Below, one piece after another: positions 12,298 to 22,596 of a stretch of 64,000 nt of DNA (position 1 is its first letter; every line of letters starts with the position of its first letter). The DNA comes from Mactromeris polynyma (taxonomy: Eukaryota; Mollusca; Bivalvia; Venerida; Mactridae): positions 27,036,619 to 27,100,618 of the forward strand of contig JASFXZ010000001.1 of NCBI GenBank assembly GCA_032209605.1. Direction: 5' to 3'. A program made the translations under genes and the position numbers. The notes beneath the pieces were generated by a model that saw nothing but the letters and a program-made list of their open reading frames with translations, had not been told where the DNA came from and ran no database searches.

Positions 12298-13470
12298 TTT
12301 GTTAATGTGGCAAGTTGTGCCAACCCCTCATTGTATGTTAATGTGGCAAGTTGTGCCTGCCCCTCATTGTATGTTAATGTGGCAAGTTGTGCCAACCCCT
12401 CATTGTATGTTAATGTGGCAAGTTGTGCCAACCCCTCATTGTATGTTAATGTGGCAAGTTGTGCCAACCCCTCATTGTATGTTAATGTGGCAAGTTGTGC
12501 CAACCCCTCATTGTATGTTAATGTGGCAAGTTGTGCCAACCCCTCATTGTATGTTAATGTGGCAAGTTGTGCCTGCCCCTCATTGTATGTTAATGTGGCA
12601 AGTTATGCCTGCCCCTCATTGTATGTTAATGTGGCAAGTTGTGCCAACCCCTCATTGTATGTTAATGTGGCAAGTTGTGCCAACCCCTCATTGTATGTTA
12701 ATGTGGCAAGTTGTGCCAACCCCTCATTGTATGTTAATGTGGCAAGTTGTGCCAACCCCTCATTGTATGTTAATGTGGCAAGTTATGCCTGCCCCTCATT
12801 GTATGTTAATGTGGCAAGTTGTGCCAACCCCTCATTGTATGTTAATGTGGCAAGTTGTGCCAACCCCTCATTGTATGTTAATGTGGCAAGTTGTGCCAAC
12901 CCCTCATTGTATGTTAATGTGGCAAGTTGTGCCAACCCCTCATTGTATGTTAATGTGGCAAGTTATGCCAACCCCTCATTGTATGTTAATGTGGCAAGTT
13001 ATGCCTGCCCCTCATTGTATGTTAATGTGGCAAGTTGTGCCAACCCCTCATTGTATGTTAATGTGGCAAGTTGTGCCAACCCCTCATTGTATGTTAATGT
13101 GGCAAGTTATGCCAACCCCTCATTGTATGTTAATGTGGCAAGTTGTGCCAACCCCTCATTGTATGTTAATGTGGCAAGTTGTGCCAACCCCTCATTGTAT
13201 GTTAATGTGGCAAGTTGTGCCAACCCCTCATTGTATGTTAATGTGGCAAGTTGTGCCAACCCCTCATTGTATGTTAATGTGGCAAGTTATGCCAACCCCT
13301 CATTGTATGTTAATGTGGCAAGTTATGCCAACCCCTCATTGTATGTTAATGTTGCAAGTTATGCCTGCCCCTCATTGTATGTTAGTATGGTAAGTTGTGC
13401 CAACCCCTCATTGTATGTTAATGTGGCAAGTTATGCCTGCCCCTCAATGTATGTTAGTATGGTAAGTTGT
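12298..13470. repeat. 36-bp minisatellite, about 32 copies
   Basis: The core TTGTATGTTAATGTGGCAAG, followed by TTGTGCCAACCCCTCA, recurs every 36 bases. Variants are TGTGCC/TATGCC and CCAACC/CCTGCC. Since 36 equals 12 codons, one + frame stays open from 12262 to 13515 with a 12-residue repeat (VNVASCANPSLY), and a second + frame is open from 12278. The array sits in the glypican intron and ends 118 bases before the exon at 13589. In the last copies GTGGCAAG changes to ATGGTAAG, creating GGTAAGT donor-like sites. Confidence 0.97.
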
Positions 13471-13588
13471 GAGCATTGTCTGTTAATAGTTAAGCTCCAT
13501 ATTTTCCAGCTTTAACACTGCATAGTTATATTTATATTGTACACAAAATGCAATCAAATTTAATGTCATAAAATTTCCTGTATTTCAG

Positions 13589-13754
13589 ATTAAGCCAACA
13601 GAAGCCTGTACTCTCGGTATGACGCGCATGATGTCGTGTCCACTATGTCGAGGTTTAACAAGAACCAAACCATGCAACAACTATTGTCTGAATACAATGA
13701 AAGGATGTTTGGCCCACCATTCTGAACTAAATGTTGTTTGGAATGAATATATTG
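13589..13754 (+). CDS. gpc4/6: glypican coding exon b (cysteine cluster)
   Basis: The exon starts after TGTATTTCAG in phase 0 and ends with one base of a codon before GTAAGT. It encodes IKPTEACTLGMTRMMSCPLC, then RGLTRTKPCNNYCLNTMKGC, LAHHSELNVVWNEYI. The six cysteines (ACT, MSC, PLC, KPC, NYC, KGC) have the spacing of the glypican cysteine-rich part, which forms disulfides with the N-terminal half. The sequence corresponds to the vertebrate stretch ending in a GCLAN...WN-(F/Y)I motif. A 36-bp minisatellite lies just upstream. The donor G|GTAAGT is strong. Confidence 0.96.
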
Positions 13755-15284
13755 GTAAGTCAAATGATTCTATAATTATTATATGTAACAGCTTAACAGA
13801 ACTCATGTTCCTCTGAGTGGTGAGTTTGCAGTTTCACCAGGGATAGATTTCTTACAACATTAAGAAGCCAATAAACTTGTGAAAGGTTCAGTGGTTTCTA
13901 CTTAGTGTCCAGCTGACTGGTATAATGCTGCAAGGGTCAGTCACTAAGGGATATCTCCCTAACATACGATTTTTCAGTCGCCATTGTGCCTAAAGGGCTT
14001 GGCCGTAAGACCTCACAAAGTGAGCTTTGAATCATCACAATTGGGGCAGACAAGGCATCAAGGAGTATTCCTCCTCTGTGAGAACTTTTGAGTGGACATA
14101 ATGCTTCAAGAGCTGGGCAACCTTCCCCTACTTCCACATTTTAAAGATTTTATGATCTTAACTTTTCTATACATCCACTTTTTTGACATGTCTAGACTAA
14201 GGACAGGCTGGTTTGTTTCTTGCCAGTTTTATTCAGAGGGAGCATGTCTGAACAGCTGTGAATTCTGTCCATCTCTGTCCGGTATGACATTTTTTTTTTT
14301 ATGAATTAGTTGCCTAGTTGGTTTTCAATAATGGCCACCAACATAGTGAATAGGCTACAGTCATATTTATACTTGGCATACTTCAGTCAAGTAATAAGTT
14401 AGTTAAAGCTGTGGCCAGTGTTTACCTTACTTCGATAATACCCCTACCATAGTGTTCAAATGAAGCTCAAATTGAGCTCCTTTGTGAACGATCATTTTCA
14501 AGTGTGCTCTGGAATGTGTATCTCTCTTTTTATCTGCTGTTGAATTGAAACACATTTGAAATGTTTGGTGTTTAAATCATGATTAAAGGCCTCTTGTTAC
14601 GGGCTATAATTCATCCTTAATGGACAAATAGTGAATTAGTATTCTGACCATATTTGTAAACTTTGACTTCTGATAGCCTTTGAATTGATCTGAGTTGGTT
14701 CTGATCTAAATGTTTCTTTGTTGCTTTATTTTTGTAAAAATTCAAATCTCTTTGTACATGGTATTTGTAACATGCTGTATGATTTGTTTATATAAATATG
14801 TGAATAATGGAAACATCTTTTTTATTTGGATCTCTAAAGAAATTACAGACGCATTGAATTTTGTTGACATATGGTTCAGAGTTGAAAGTCATGCATTCAC
14901 TTATTATGATGTGATAATGCATGAGAATAAAGCAATTTGTCTGTGAACTAATAGGTCTATTATATCTAGTTTTACCTCAGGATATAAAGTTTACTGTAAG
15001 GTCAAAGGTTCATTTGTTGTCAATCCAATTTATTGAGGGATAGTTTTTGTTTCATATTCATGTACTATAAAATGAGACAGTGATTATACTTGGGGCTTCT
15101 ACCCAGTGTGTAATTTTATGACAAAGACTTCTGGTTTGTATATGGAGCAGAGTTCCCATCTGTTTAGTTTTGGATTAATCATGCTGTACACTTTCAGGCT
15201 TTTGTGCAAACTATTTTAACTGCTTGTTTACTAAAAGTGAGGTACAACTGTTTTGCACTATCTAATTATAAATTTGTTAGCTCA
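13755..15284 (+). other. glypican intron (large intron, first part)
   Basis: Start of a 20.9-kb intron. A moderately GC-rich patch at about 13925-14130 (GGCTTGGCCGTAAGACCTC and neighbours) differs from its AT-rich surroundings and may be an old dispersed repeat, but I cannot name it. Nothing else is supported. Confidence 0.5.
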
Positions 15285-15410
15285 CCTGCAGGCCCGGATC
15301 CAGAAATTCCAGAATGGGGGGGGGGGGCAAACATGAGGACGAATGCCTCGCACTTGAGGGTGTATCCCTCTCCCTTAAGTGGGGTCCGGTGGATCTTCCC
15401 TGGCTAATTT
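15285..15410 (+). repeat. GC-rich dispersed repeat fragment with poly-G
   Basis: The segment has GCAGGCCCGGATCCAGAAAT, a run of 12 G at 15316-15327, then GAATGCCTCGCACTTGAGG and GTGGGGTCCGGTGGATC. The GGCCCGGATCCAGAAATT start followed by a G run is a pattern I recall from many mollusc and other invertebrate repeats. No coding capacity. Its boundaries are set by the change of base composition. Confidence 0.45.
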
Positions 15411-16469
15411 TTACAATATAGATAAATATTTGATTGCATTATTGAACACTGAAAAGTTTTTTTTACAAAACAGCAATAATCATTTTTACAGTAATAAGCA
15501 GCGTGACAAATGGCGAGAAAACATGTAATTTGGGTTTGTGCATTTTAGAAATTTCATTATATCGAGATATACATTATGTTTTTGTTTATTTGTTTTCTAA
15601 ATTGTCAACCAAGCATCATAAAAACCAAGCTTAGACAAAAGAGACTTAACTCGTGAGACCCAATTAACACGGGTTTAGTTCAAAATCACTTTTGAGTAAA
15701 ATACAACATTGTTTAATGTTTTCTATCTGGGGCAAAGGATATTTTTAGCCAGTGTTTAATAATGTTGTACATTCTAGTAGCTTCCATATCATACCTGCCT
15801 TAGTTCTACATACACAAAGTCATTTTGAGTCGTCAGTTTAACTCCCATAGACGTTTACAGAAATGTTACAGAAATGTAAGTGCGTTTTTTCAATTTCAGT
15901 CGCCTAATAGAACCCCCATACTTCGGATAAGTAATTTAGTATAGGTGTGATTAATTTATCGAATAGTTCAAATGTATGTTTTGGTGCTAAATCTGTAAAC
16001 TTATACAATATAGGTATGAAATGGTGGCTTTTGGTGCATTTTGGGGTCTAAATTTTAAGGACTCATTCATGAGAATTGCACTAGTATTATCTTGTTAAAA
16101 TTACAGAACAACCAATTCATACAAATACCAACATTTTAACAAGTTTCCAAAGGACAGCCCCTCCTGTACCTTCCCAAGTCAGCTGTAAGCAAAAAAAACT
16201 TGTCACAAGTGAATAAGAAGCCATTTTTTCATAAACTCTGTTGATTATGTTTCAATGAAATAGAGTATATATATAAACTTTCATGCTGATTTGGCAGAAG
16301 TTGACTATATCTTACTGTCCAAAACGACCATGATCAGGGAGCACACTTATAAACTGTATTAACTGTTAACAGCCTACATGTGCATACTTAAACTAAAAGC
16401 AGGTTTAGGTAAGCTCCCTGAAATAATTAAATGTGTTGATCTTCTCCAATATAAAATAATTGTCAACGA
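15411..16469 (+). other. glypican intron sequence
   Basis: AT-rich, with no supported feature. Confidence 0.5.
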
Positions 16470-16640
16470 CAATAGCCGACGTGGTAGAGCATCGGCCTTC
16501 AGACCAGGAGGTTACGGTTCGAGCCACCTCTTTTGCATGCGAGAAATATGGTCGAGTTACATTTAATACGAAGAATATGCTAGTACAGGTTAGTAACCCG
16601 GGAAATGTACGCTTGACATATGGGTTTCCGGTGGCAAAGT
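16470..16640 (+). mobile_element. tRNA-derived SINE-like element
   Basis: GTGGTAGAGCATCGGCC resembles a pol III A box with D-loop, CTTCAGACCAGGAGG resembles an anticodon arm, and GGTTACGGTTCGAGCC contains a canonical B box (GGTTCGAGCC) at tRNA-like spacing. A good acceptor stem is not visible, so this is a SINE head rather than a functional tRNA gene. The GC-rich sequence to about 16640 is taken as the SINE body; its 3' end is uncertain. Confidence 0.65.
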
Positions 16641-16754
16641 AAAATAAGCCTGAAGTGACTAGCATGGAAATAGTTATATATTTTATTAGATCTATTTCTT
16701 TTGTAATATCTGATAACAAAACATTTACATATCATTAGTCTAATTCAGTCAGAA

Positions 16755-16990
16755 TGGCAGTTTACTCAGATGAGCGATATTGTGGAATCATGTCTGTCTT
16801 GTTTGGTGTTGGTGTTGGGCTTGTCCGTCTGTCAGTGCAAAATTGGTTTCTGATAAATAATTCCTGAAAGGATAATGAAATCAATTTATATTGGGCATAT
16901 AAGCAAAGGATAGTAAATACAGGTCAAGTTCAATTTCGTTTATAATCCACCTATTTTTGGTGGAGTTATGGCCCATGTTTGACTTATAAG
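16755..16990 (+). mobile_element. dispersed repeat, Mollusca-type non-coding element
   Basis: It starts near CTCAGATGAGCGATATTG, then GGGCTTGTCCGTCTGTCAG, AATTCCTGAAAGGATAATG, ATTGGGCATATAAGCAAAGG, ATACAGGTCAAGTTCAATTT and TTTTGGTGGAGTTATGGCCC. This order (GTCCGTCTGTC, then 'TCCTGAAAGG', then 'GGTCAAGTTC', then 'GGAGTTATGGCCC') is one I recall from bivalve introns. No ORF of note. Confidence 0.5.
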
Positions 16991-17263
16991 TCCTTAGCAG
17001 GGCATCCCTATCCTATGGATACATCTAGTTTTTCCTAATTCTTGTTCGTATTGAATGAATTGGAGAAGTTAAGACATACGTAATGGTCTTTGCTCTAAGT
17101 AATAGGTAAATGCTTTCTCTTGTTCTATCTCTTCATTGTAACAATATCGTTTTTGAATCACAAGATGTTTTATTGCTACAAATCTCAGTGAATCTACTTG
17201 AAGAGTGTACTGGTGCAGTTCTCACATCATTCCAGGAAGAATTTGTACACTTATCATGCAGGG

Positions 17264-17437
17264 CCCGTATTCATAAAGCTCCTAAGATTTTAAGTAAGGA
17301 AATTCCTTATTATTGAAAAACTTTCCTTAAAATAACACTTAAGAATTTTTACAATATTTAAGGAAAATTCTATAAAATGTAAGGAAAATTTATAAAACTA
17401 AGGGAAATTTTCTCTTAAGGAACTTTATGAATACGGG
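17264..17437. mobile_element. MITE, 174 bp, with terminal inverted repeats
   Basis: The left end CCCGTATTCATAAAGCTCCT is mirrored at the right end by AAGGAACTTTATGAATACGG(G), i.e. the inverted terminal repeat is CCCGTATTCATAAAG followed by (C/T)TCCT(T)AAG. The interior is very AT-rich and itself partly palindromic (TTCCTTA / TAAGGAA steps). There is no ORF, as expected for a non-autonomous element. Target duplications are not clear. The superfamily cannot be decided from this sequence alone. Confidence 0.85.
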
Positions 17438-18005
17438 TTCAGGTCTTTAAGAGTGTTTGGGATGATCATCTTGATCTGCGTTATTCTCCCCTACTTGAAG
17501 TTGAAGTGTTCATGCTGTCTGGTACATGTCTGTTGAATTATTTTTGTTACTAGAATACAAAAAGACTTGTGTCTGCTTTTCCTGCTGTTTCTTTGGTACA
17601 GATTAATACTGATTCCTGAGAGGGGTCAACGTTAGCAACATTTTTGTTTTATTCCTCTACCCAGACCCAAAGTGCCTTACTTTCCATCAACCAGCATCCC
17701 ATGCCATCAGTGGTAGAAGAGATACTTCACTCAGGCTGTGAGCAGTAATCTTCTCTAAACAAGTTGTGTGCTTCTTATGATACCTTAGCTAATATACCTT
17801 CCTTTGATGATATATGTTATGATGTTGTCAGTCTGTATCATCTGAATGTATAACAACACATGTTTTACTGTAAAGAAAGCTGTTCCTCTATGCTGTCAAT
17901 TTGAAAGCAAACATAAGATGGTAGCATTTAAAACAAATTAAAAAGGTACAACATTCCATGATAAATACAATAGTTTGCTTGTGAAAATTGTGACAAAACA
18001 CTTTT
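17438..18005 (+). other. glypican intron sequence
   Basis: No feature supported. Short ORFs here are chance. Confidence 0.5.
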
Positions 18006-18641
18006 GGTTACAAAGGGTATTATATATTTTGTGGGTCACTGTGGTTACAAAGGGTGATATAGATGGTATGGGTCACTGTGTGGGTCACTGTGGTTACACA
18101 GGGTGATATAGATGTTGTGGGTCACTGTGTGGGTCACTGTGGTTACAAAGGGTGATATAGATGTTGTGGGTCACTGTGTGGGTCACTGTGGTTACAAAGG
18201 GTGATATAGATTTTGTGGGTCACTGTGTGGGTCACTGTGGTTACAAAGGGTGATATAGATTTTGTGGGTCACTGTGTGGGTCACTGTGGTTACAAAGGGT
18301 GGTATAGATGTTGTGGGTCACTGTGTGGGTCACTGTGGTTACAAAGGGTGATATAGATTTTGTGGGTCACTGTGTGGGTCACTGTGGTTACAAAGGGTGA
18401 TATAGATGTTGTGGGTCACTGTGTGGGTCACTGTGGTTACAAAGGGTGATATAGATTTTGTGGGTCACTGTGTGGGTCACTGTGGTTACAAAGGGTGATA
18501 TAGATTTTGTGGGTCACTGTGTGGGTACACTGTGGTAACAAAGGGTGATATAGATTTTGTGGGTCACTGTGGTTACAAAGGGTGATATAGATTTTGTGGG
18601 TCACTGTGGTAACAAAGGGTGATATAGATTTTGTGGGTCAC
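18006..18641. repeat. 49-bp minisatellite with internal duplication, about 13 copies
   Basis: The core GGTTACAAAGGGTGATATAG recurs at 49-base spacing (for example 18092, 18141, 18190). Each unit holds GGGTCACTGTGTGGGTCACT, i.e. the GGGTCACTGTG(T) block twice. The first and last copies carry the block only once (about 34 bp), so the 49-bp form arose from a shorter unit by duplicating this block before amplification. Confidence 0.96.
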
Positions 18642-19900
18642 TAAGTGGCAGTAAGGGAATCAAACAATGATTTATTCTAGGCCTGATATACTTTATTAAA
18701 GCCACTTCAAGTAATGCAGTTGATCTAAAAAACATATTATAAATTTTAAATGAAAAATATTGTAAAGCTGCACACTGGTTACTTTGTGTTCTTTATTGGT
18801 GTTGAGGCTTTTACCAGCTGCTCGTATATCATAATGTTAGGATTGGATCATGTCAAGCACTGTTATATTATCATATGGCATGTGTTTACAAGGCTTTCAA
18901 ATCCACAAAACTTGGCCCAATTTGATATCAAATTCCTGGATTTTCAGGAGATTGGAGTTACATTCAGCATGTTACATGCAATGCTTTGTGATAGGTTACC
19001 AGTAAATGAGCCAAATGTCATTAACTTAAAATATGTTGTTTTTGTATTGTGACTTGAGCTGATATTTGAAGTGATCTTTGAAATGTTGTGACTGTATTTA
19101 GTTGCTCTGTTCCTGTAGATGTTTCAGAAATAAAGCACGTGTAACCCCCTTGCTGGAGGAATACGAATGGAAAGATATCTGTATACATGTATAGAGAAGG
19201 GATAGTCTTTCTTATTGGTCCATCCTGAGTTCTTGTGAGGTAAATTGCAAAAATGAATGAGAAATAGTGTTGTTTTATTTAGGTTCACTGTAATGTTATA
19301 CTGTTGTTGTATTGAGTTAACAAAACTGAATTCTTGATTTGGTCACCATATGAAGGAAGATTATGTAAATAAGCTATGTTACAGCCCCCTATGACTTCCC
19401 TAAGTTTTTGACTAACATTATAGAGTTCATTTAATTTATGTGGTCTGACATTTCTTATCCTTGGGTTGATGCCCTGTCTGGAATTGGGTGCCTCAAACTG
19501 TGTTCCCTGTTGGTAAATAAATTCTACCATTTATCTTAAATGACAAGTTTTGTCAAAATCCCAGCATGTGATCTATTGATTGGTCCACTGTCGCCCCTGA
19601 AAAAAAGAAAGCTATCTATGTAAGTCATTAGTATTTCGCAAAAGTGGTGATATGAATTTGCTCCATGGACCTTTTCCATAATTGAACCATTCATAAACGA
19701 TAACATTTGACTTTTGTCGTGCTGTGAATTGAGACAGAAATTGATTGATAGGTTTTGGGATATAGATTGTGCATGGATTAACGCTGGATGACTCACGCTT
19801 TTTTAATCTCCCTTTGCACTTTAAATCTAGTGCATAAAATTAACTCCCTTGGATTTTTTGGCTTTGAATTAAGTCTTGCCAGTCTTTCGTTTCTTCATTT
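18642..19900 (+). other. glypican intron sequence
   Basis: AT-rich; no supported feature. The ORFs at 18750-19052 (+) and 19285-19796 (-) have no recognisable domain or splice context. Confidence 0.5.
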
Positions 19901-20912
19901 TAAGAGTTACTGCATAAATATAAGAGTTACAGCATAAATATAAGAGTTACAGCTTAAATATAAGAGTTACAGCATAAATATAAGAGTTACAGCATAAATA
20001 TAAGAGTTACAGAGTTACTGCATAAATATAAGAGTTACAGCATAAATATAAGAGTTACAGCCTAAATATAAGAGTTACAGCATAAATATAAGAGTTACAG
20101 CATAAATATAAGAGTTACAGCATAAATATAGAGTTACAGCATAAATATAAGAGTTACAGCATAAATATAAGAGTTACAGCATAAATATAAGAGTTACAGC
20201 TTAAATATAGAGTTACAGCATAAATATAAGAGTTACAGCATAAATATAAGAGTTACAGCTTAAATATAGAGTTACAGCATAAATATAGAGTTACAGCTTA
20301 AATATAGAGTTACAGCATAAATATAAGAGTTACAGCTTAAATATAGAGTTACAGCATAAATATAAGAGTTACAGAGTTACAGCATAAATATAAGAGTTAC
20401 AGCTTAAATATAGAGTTACAGCATAAATATAAGAGTTACTGCATAAATATAAGAGTTACTGCATAAATATAAGAGTTACAGCATAAATATAAGAGTTACA
20501 GCATAAATATAAGAGTTACAGAGTTACAGCATAAATATAGAGTTACAGCATAAATATAAGAGTTACAGCATAAATATAAGAGTTACTGCATAAATATAAG
20601 AGTTACAGCATAAATATAAGAGTTACAGCATAAATATAAGAGTTACTGCATAAATATAAGAGTTACAGCTTAAATATAAGAGTTACAGCATAAATATAAG
20701 AGTTACAGCATAAATATAAGAGTTACAGAGTTACAGCATAAATATAGAGTTACAGCATAAATATAAGAGTAACAGCATAAATATAAGAGTTACTGCATAA
20801 ATATAAGAGATACAGCATAAATATAAGAGTTACAGCATAAATATAAGAGTTACAGTATAAATATAGAGTTACAGCATAAATATAAGAGTTACAGCATAAA
20901 TATAAGAGTTAC
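19901..20912. repeat. 20-bp minisatellite, about 50 copies
   Basis: The unit TAAGAGTTACAGCATAAATA repeats with 18-19-bp (TATAGAGTTACAG) and extended (GAGTTACAGAGTTACAG) variants. The junction variant AAGAGTTACAGAGTTACAGC occurs at 20511 and 20718, and the following 130 or so bases match with few changes, showing a duplicated block of about 207 bp. Other copies of the junction variant are near 20363 and 20005. Confidence 0.97.
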
Positions 20913-22197
20913 GGCCATTTCTTGAGTCTAGGTCAGTCACTTTTTCAGCCATTACCTTCAGATACAGTTCATTAGTATCTACAAGCATCCATCGTAAATT
21001 GAATCCTATAATGATGTAGACAGGTTTAAGTGTCAGTTGTCTGGCTTTGACCTCTAAAAAAAGATGGAAGAAAAATAGAATGGACTTATTGCAGCTAGTT
21101 GAACGTTTTGATCTGACAGACATCTACACCTGTTAGCTTTGAAGTTGTAGCCAAGTAATGATGTGGCTAATTTACTGAATTGTTCTACAAAACACTGCTG
21201 AGTTGTGTGTTGAAGCATCTACTTGAACATTTAGATAATTACCATCTATATTTGATCATACATTGCCATGTTTTGGGATATACTGTGTATGTCTTTTTCT
21301 GGGTGTAGCACATCCAGGACAACTCAGTTCCTCTGTTTGTACATATTGGTTGAAGGGTTTTCAGTCATGGCTAATGACTTTCAAGACTTGTCAGACATTT
21401 GGTCTGACCACCTTGGAAAACTTGTCAGACCGAATGCAAACACATGTAGTTAAAAATTACATTCTTCGTTTGCAGATACATTTGTTAGATAAAGTAAAAA
21501 TACAGTAACCTATCACATTTAGGATCGATGCATTCATACATAAAATGTGACTTGGGAAGCAAAGGGGTCTCTAACAATATCAAAATAAATATCTATTTTT
21601 ATTTTTAGTTCAGTATCATTCATATTTCATATTGTAAATTCAGGGGGAGTAACACGCAAAATTGCGGAATTGGGGGTTGTCAAAATCATTCCATTGACAA
21701 CTCTCGAAATATTAAGATATTAAGTTGAATCGTACTTCATTCACAGAACTCGAAAAAGAACAATCTTCCATTAATATCCATTTTGACAACTCTACCAATC
21801 GTCTACTTCTAAGAAAAGAATCGTTTTTTCCATTTTTTTGCCAAAAAATCAATTGCATTCTCACAATCCTGGAGTGCCCCCGGTTTAGAAGCAGGATGTC
21901 CCCGTTTGATCCCGGATTACCCCGGTTAGTTCCTGGTTTGGCACGGTTCATTTACGGTGTCGCACCGTCGTCCATTTAGATATTACCCTGTGTGACCCAG
22001 ATCGTGTCCCGGTGGCAGCCGGTCCAACCCAGTATATATAAACTGTCCCAGATGTTTTAAAATGTTTAATACAACCGGGAGACACCGGGAGAAATATCAA
22101 GAACCGGTGTGATCCGGGTATGTCCGGCACAAAGCTGGTATATGTAGGTGCAGGGCCAGGTCTTTACCGTGATAGTCCATGGTAATCCGGGGGTGGT
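20913..22197 (+). other. glypican intron with a GC-rich patch
   Basis: Mostly AT-rich. From about 21870 to 22140 the sequence turns GC-rich with CCCGG-type words (CCCCGTTTGATCCCGGATTA, GTCCCGGTGGCAGCCGG, GAACCGGTGTGATCCGGG) partly repeated in inverse orientation. It probably belongs to a dispersed element that I cannot name. No gene is supported. Confidence 0.45.
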
Positions 22198-22596
22198 CTC
22201 TACTCACTCTGAGGGTTAATACTGTGGAGCAGGGAGTTGTGAGAGGCTCCACTCACTCTGAGGGTTAATACCGGGGAGCAGGGGGTTTGTCAGAGCTTCC
22301 ACTCACTCTGAGGGTCAAGACCTTGGAGAAGGGGGTTTGTCAGATCTACCGCTCACTCTGAGGGTTAATACCTTGGAGCAGGGAGTTGATAGAGCTTCCA
22401 CTCACTCTGAGGGTCAAGACCTTGGGGCAGGGAGTTTTCAGAGCCTCCGCTCTCTCTGAGGATTTAGACCATGAAGCAGGGGGTTTGTCAGAGCCTCAAC
22501 TCACTCTGAGGATTTAAACCTTGGGGCAGGGGGTTTTCAGAGCCTCCGCTCTCTCTGAAGATTTAGACCATGGAGCAGGGGGTTTGTCAAAGTCTC
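22198..22596. repeat. 50-bp degenerate minisatellite, 8 copies
   Basis: The anchor CTCACTCTGAGG (or CTCTCTCTGAGG) occurs at 22203, 22252, 22302, 22352, 22401, 22450, 22500 and 22549, i.e. every 49-50 bases, followed by TTAATACC or TTTAGACC, GGAGCAGGGGGTTTGTCAGA and CCTC. It is less uniform than the other arrays, so likely older. Confidence 0.93.

Noticed and set aside
12262..13515. + strand ORFs of 417 and 371 codons, and a - strand ORF of 104 codons
   Set aside because: These are open frames created by a 36-bp tandem repeat inside an intron; there is no unique coding sequence, and two + frames are open at once.
16473..16545. Functional tRNA gene
   Set aside because: A and B box-like words are present, but I cannot form a proper acceptor stem; the SINE explanation fits better. 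Same for 26182 and 32549.
18750..19796. Several ORFs of 81-100 codons
   Set aside because: No domain, no splice context and opposite strands; most likely chance in intron sequence.
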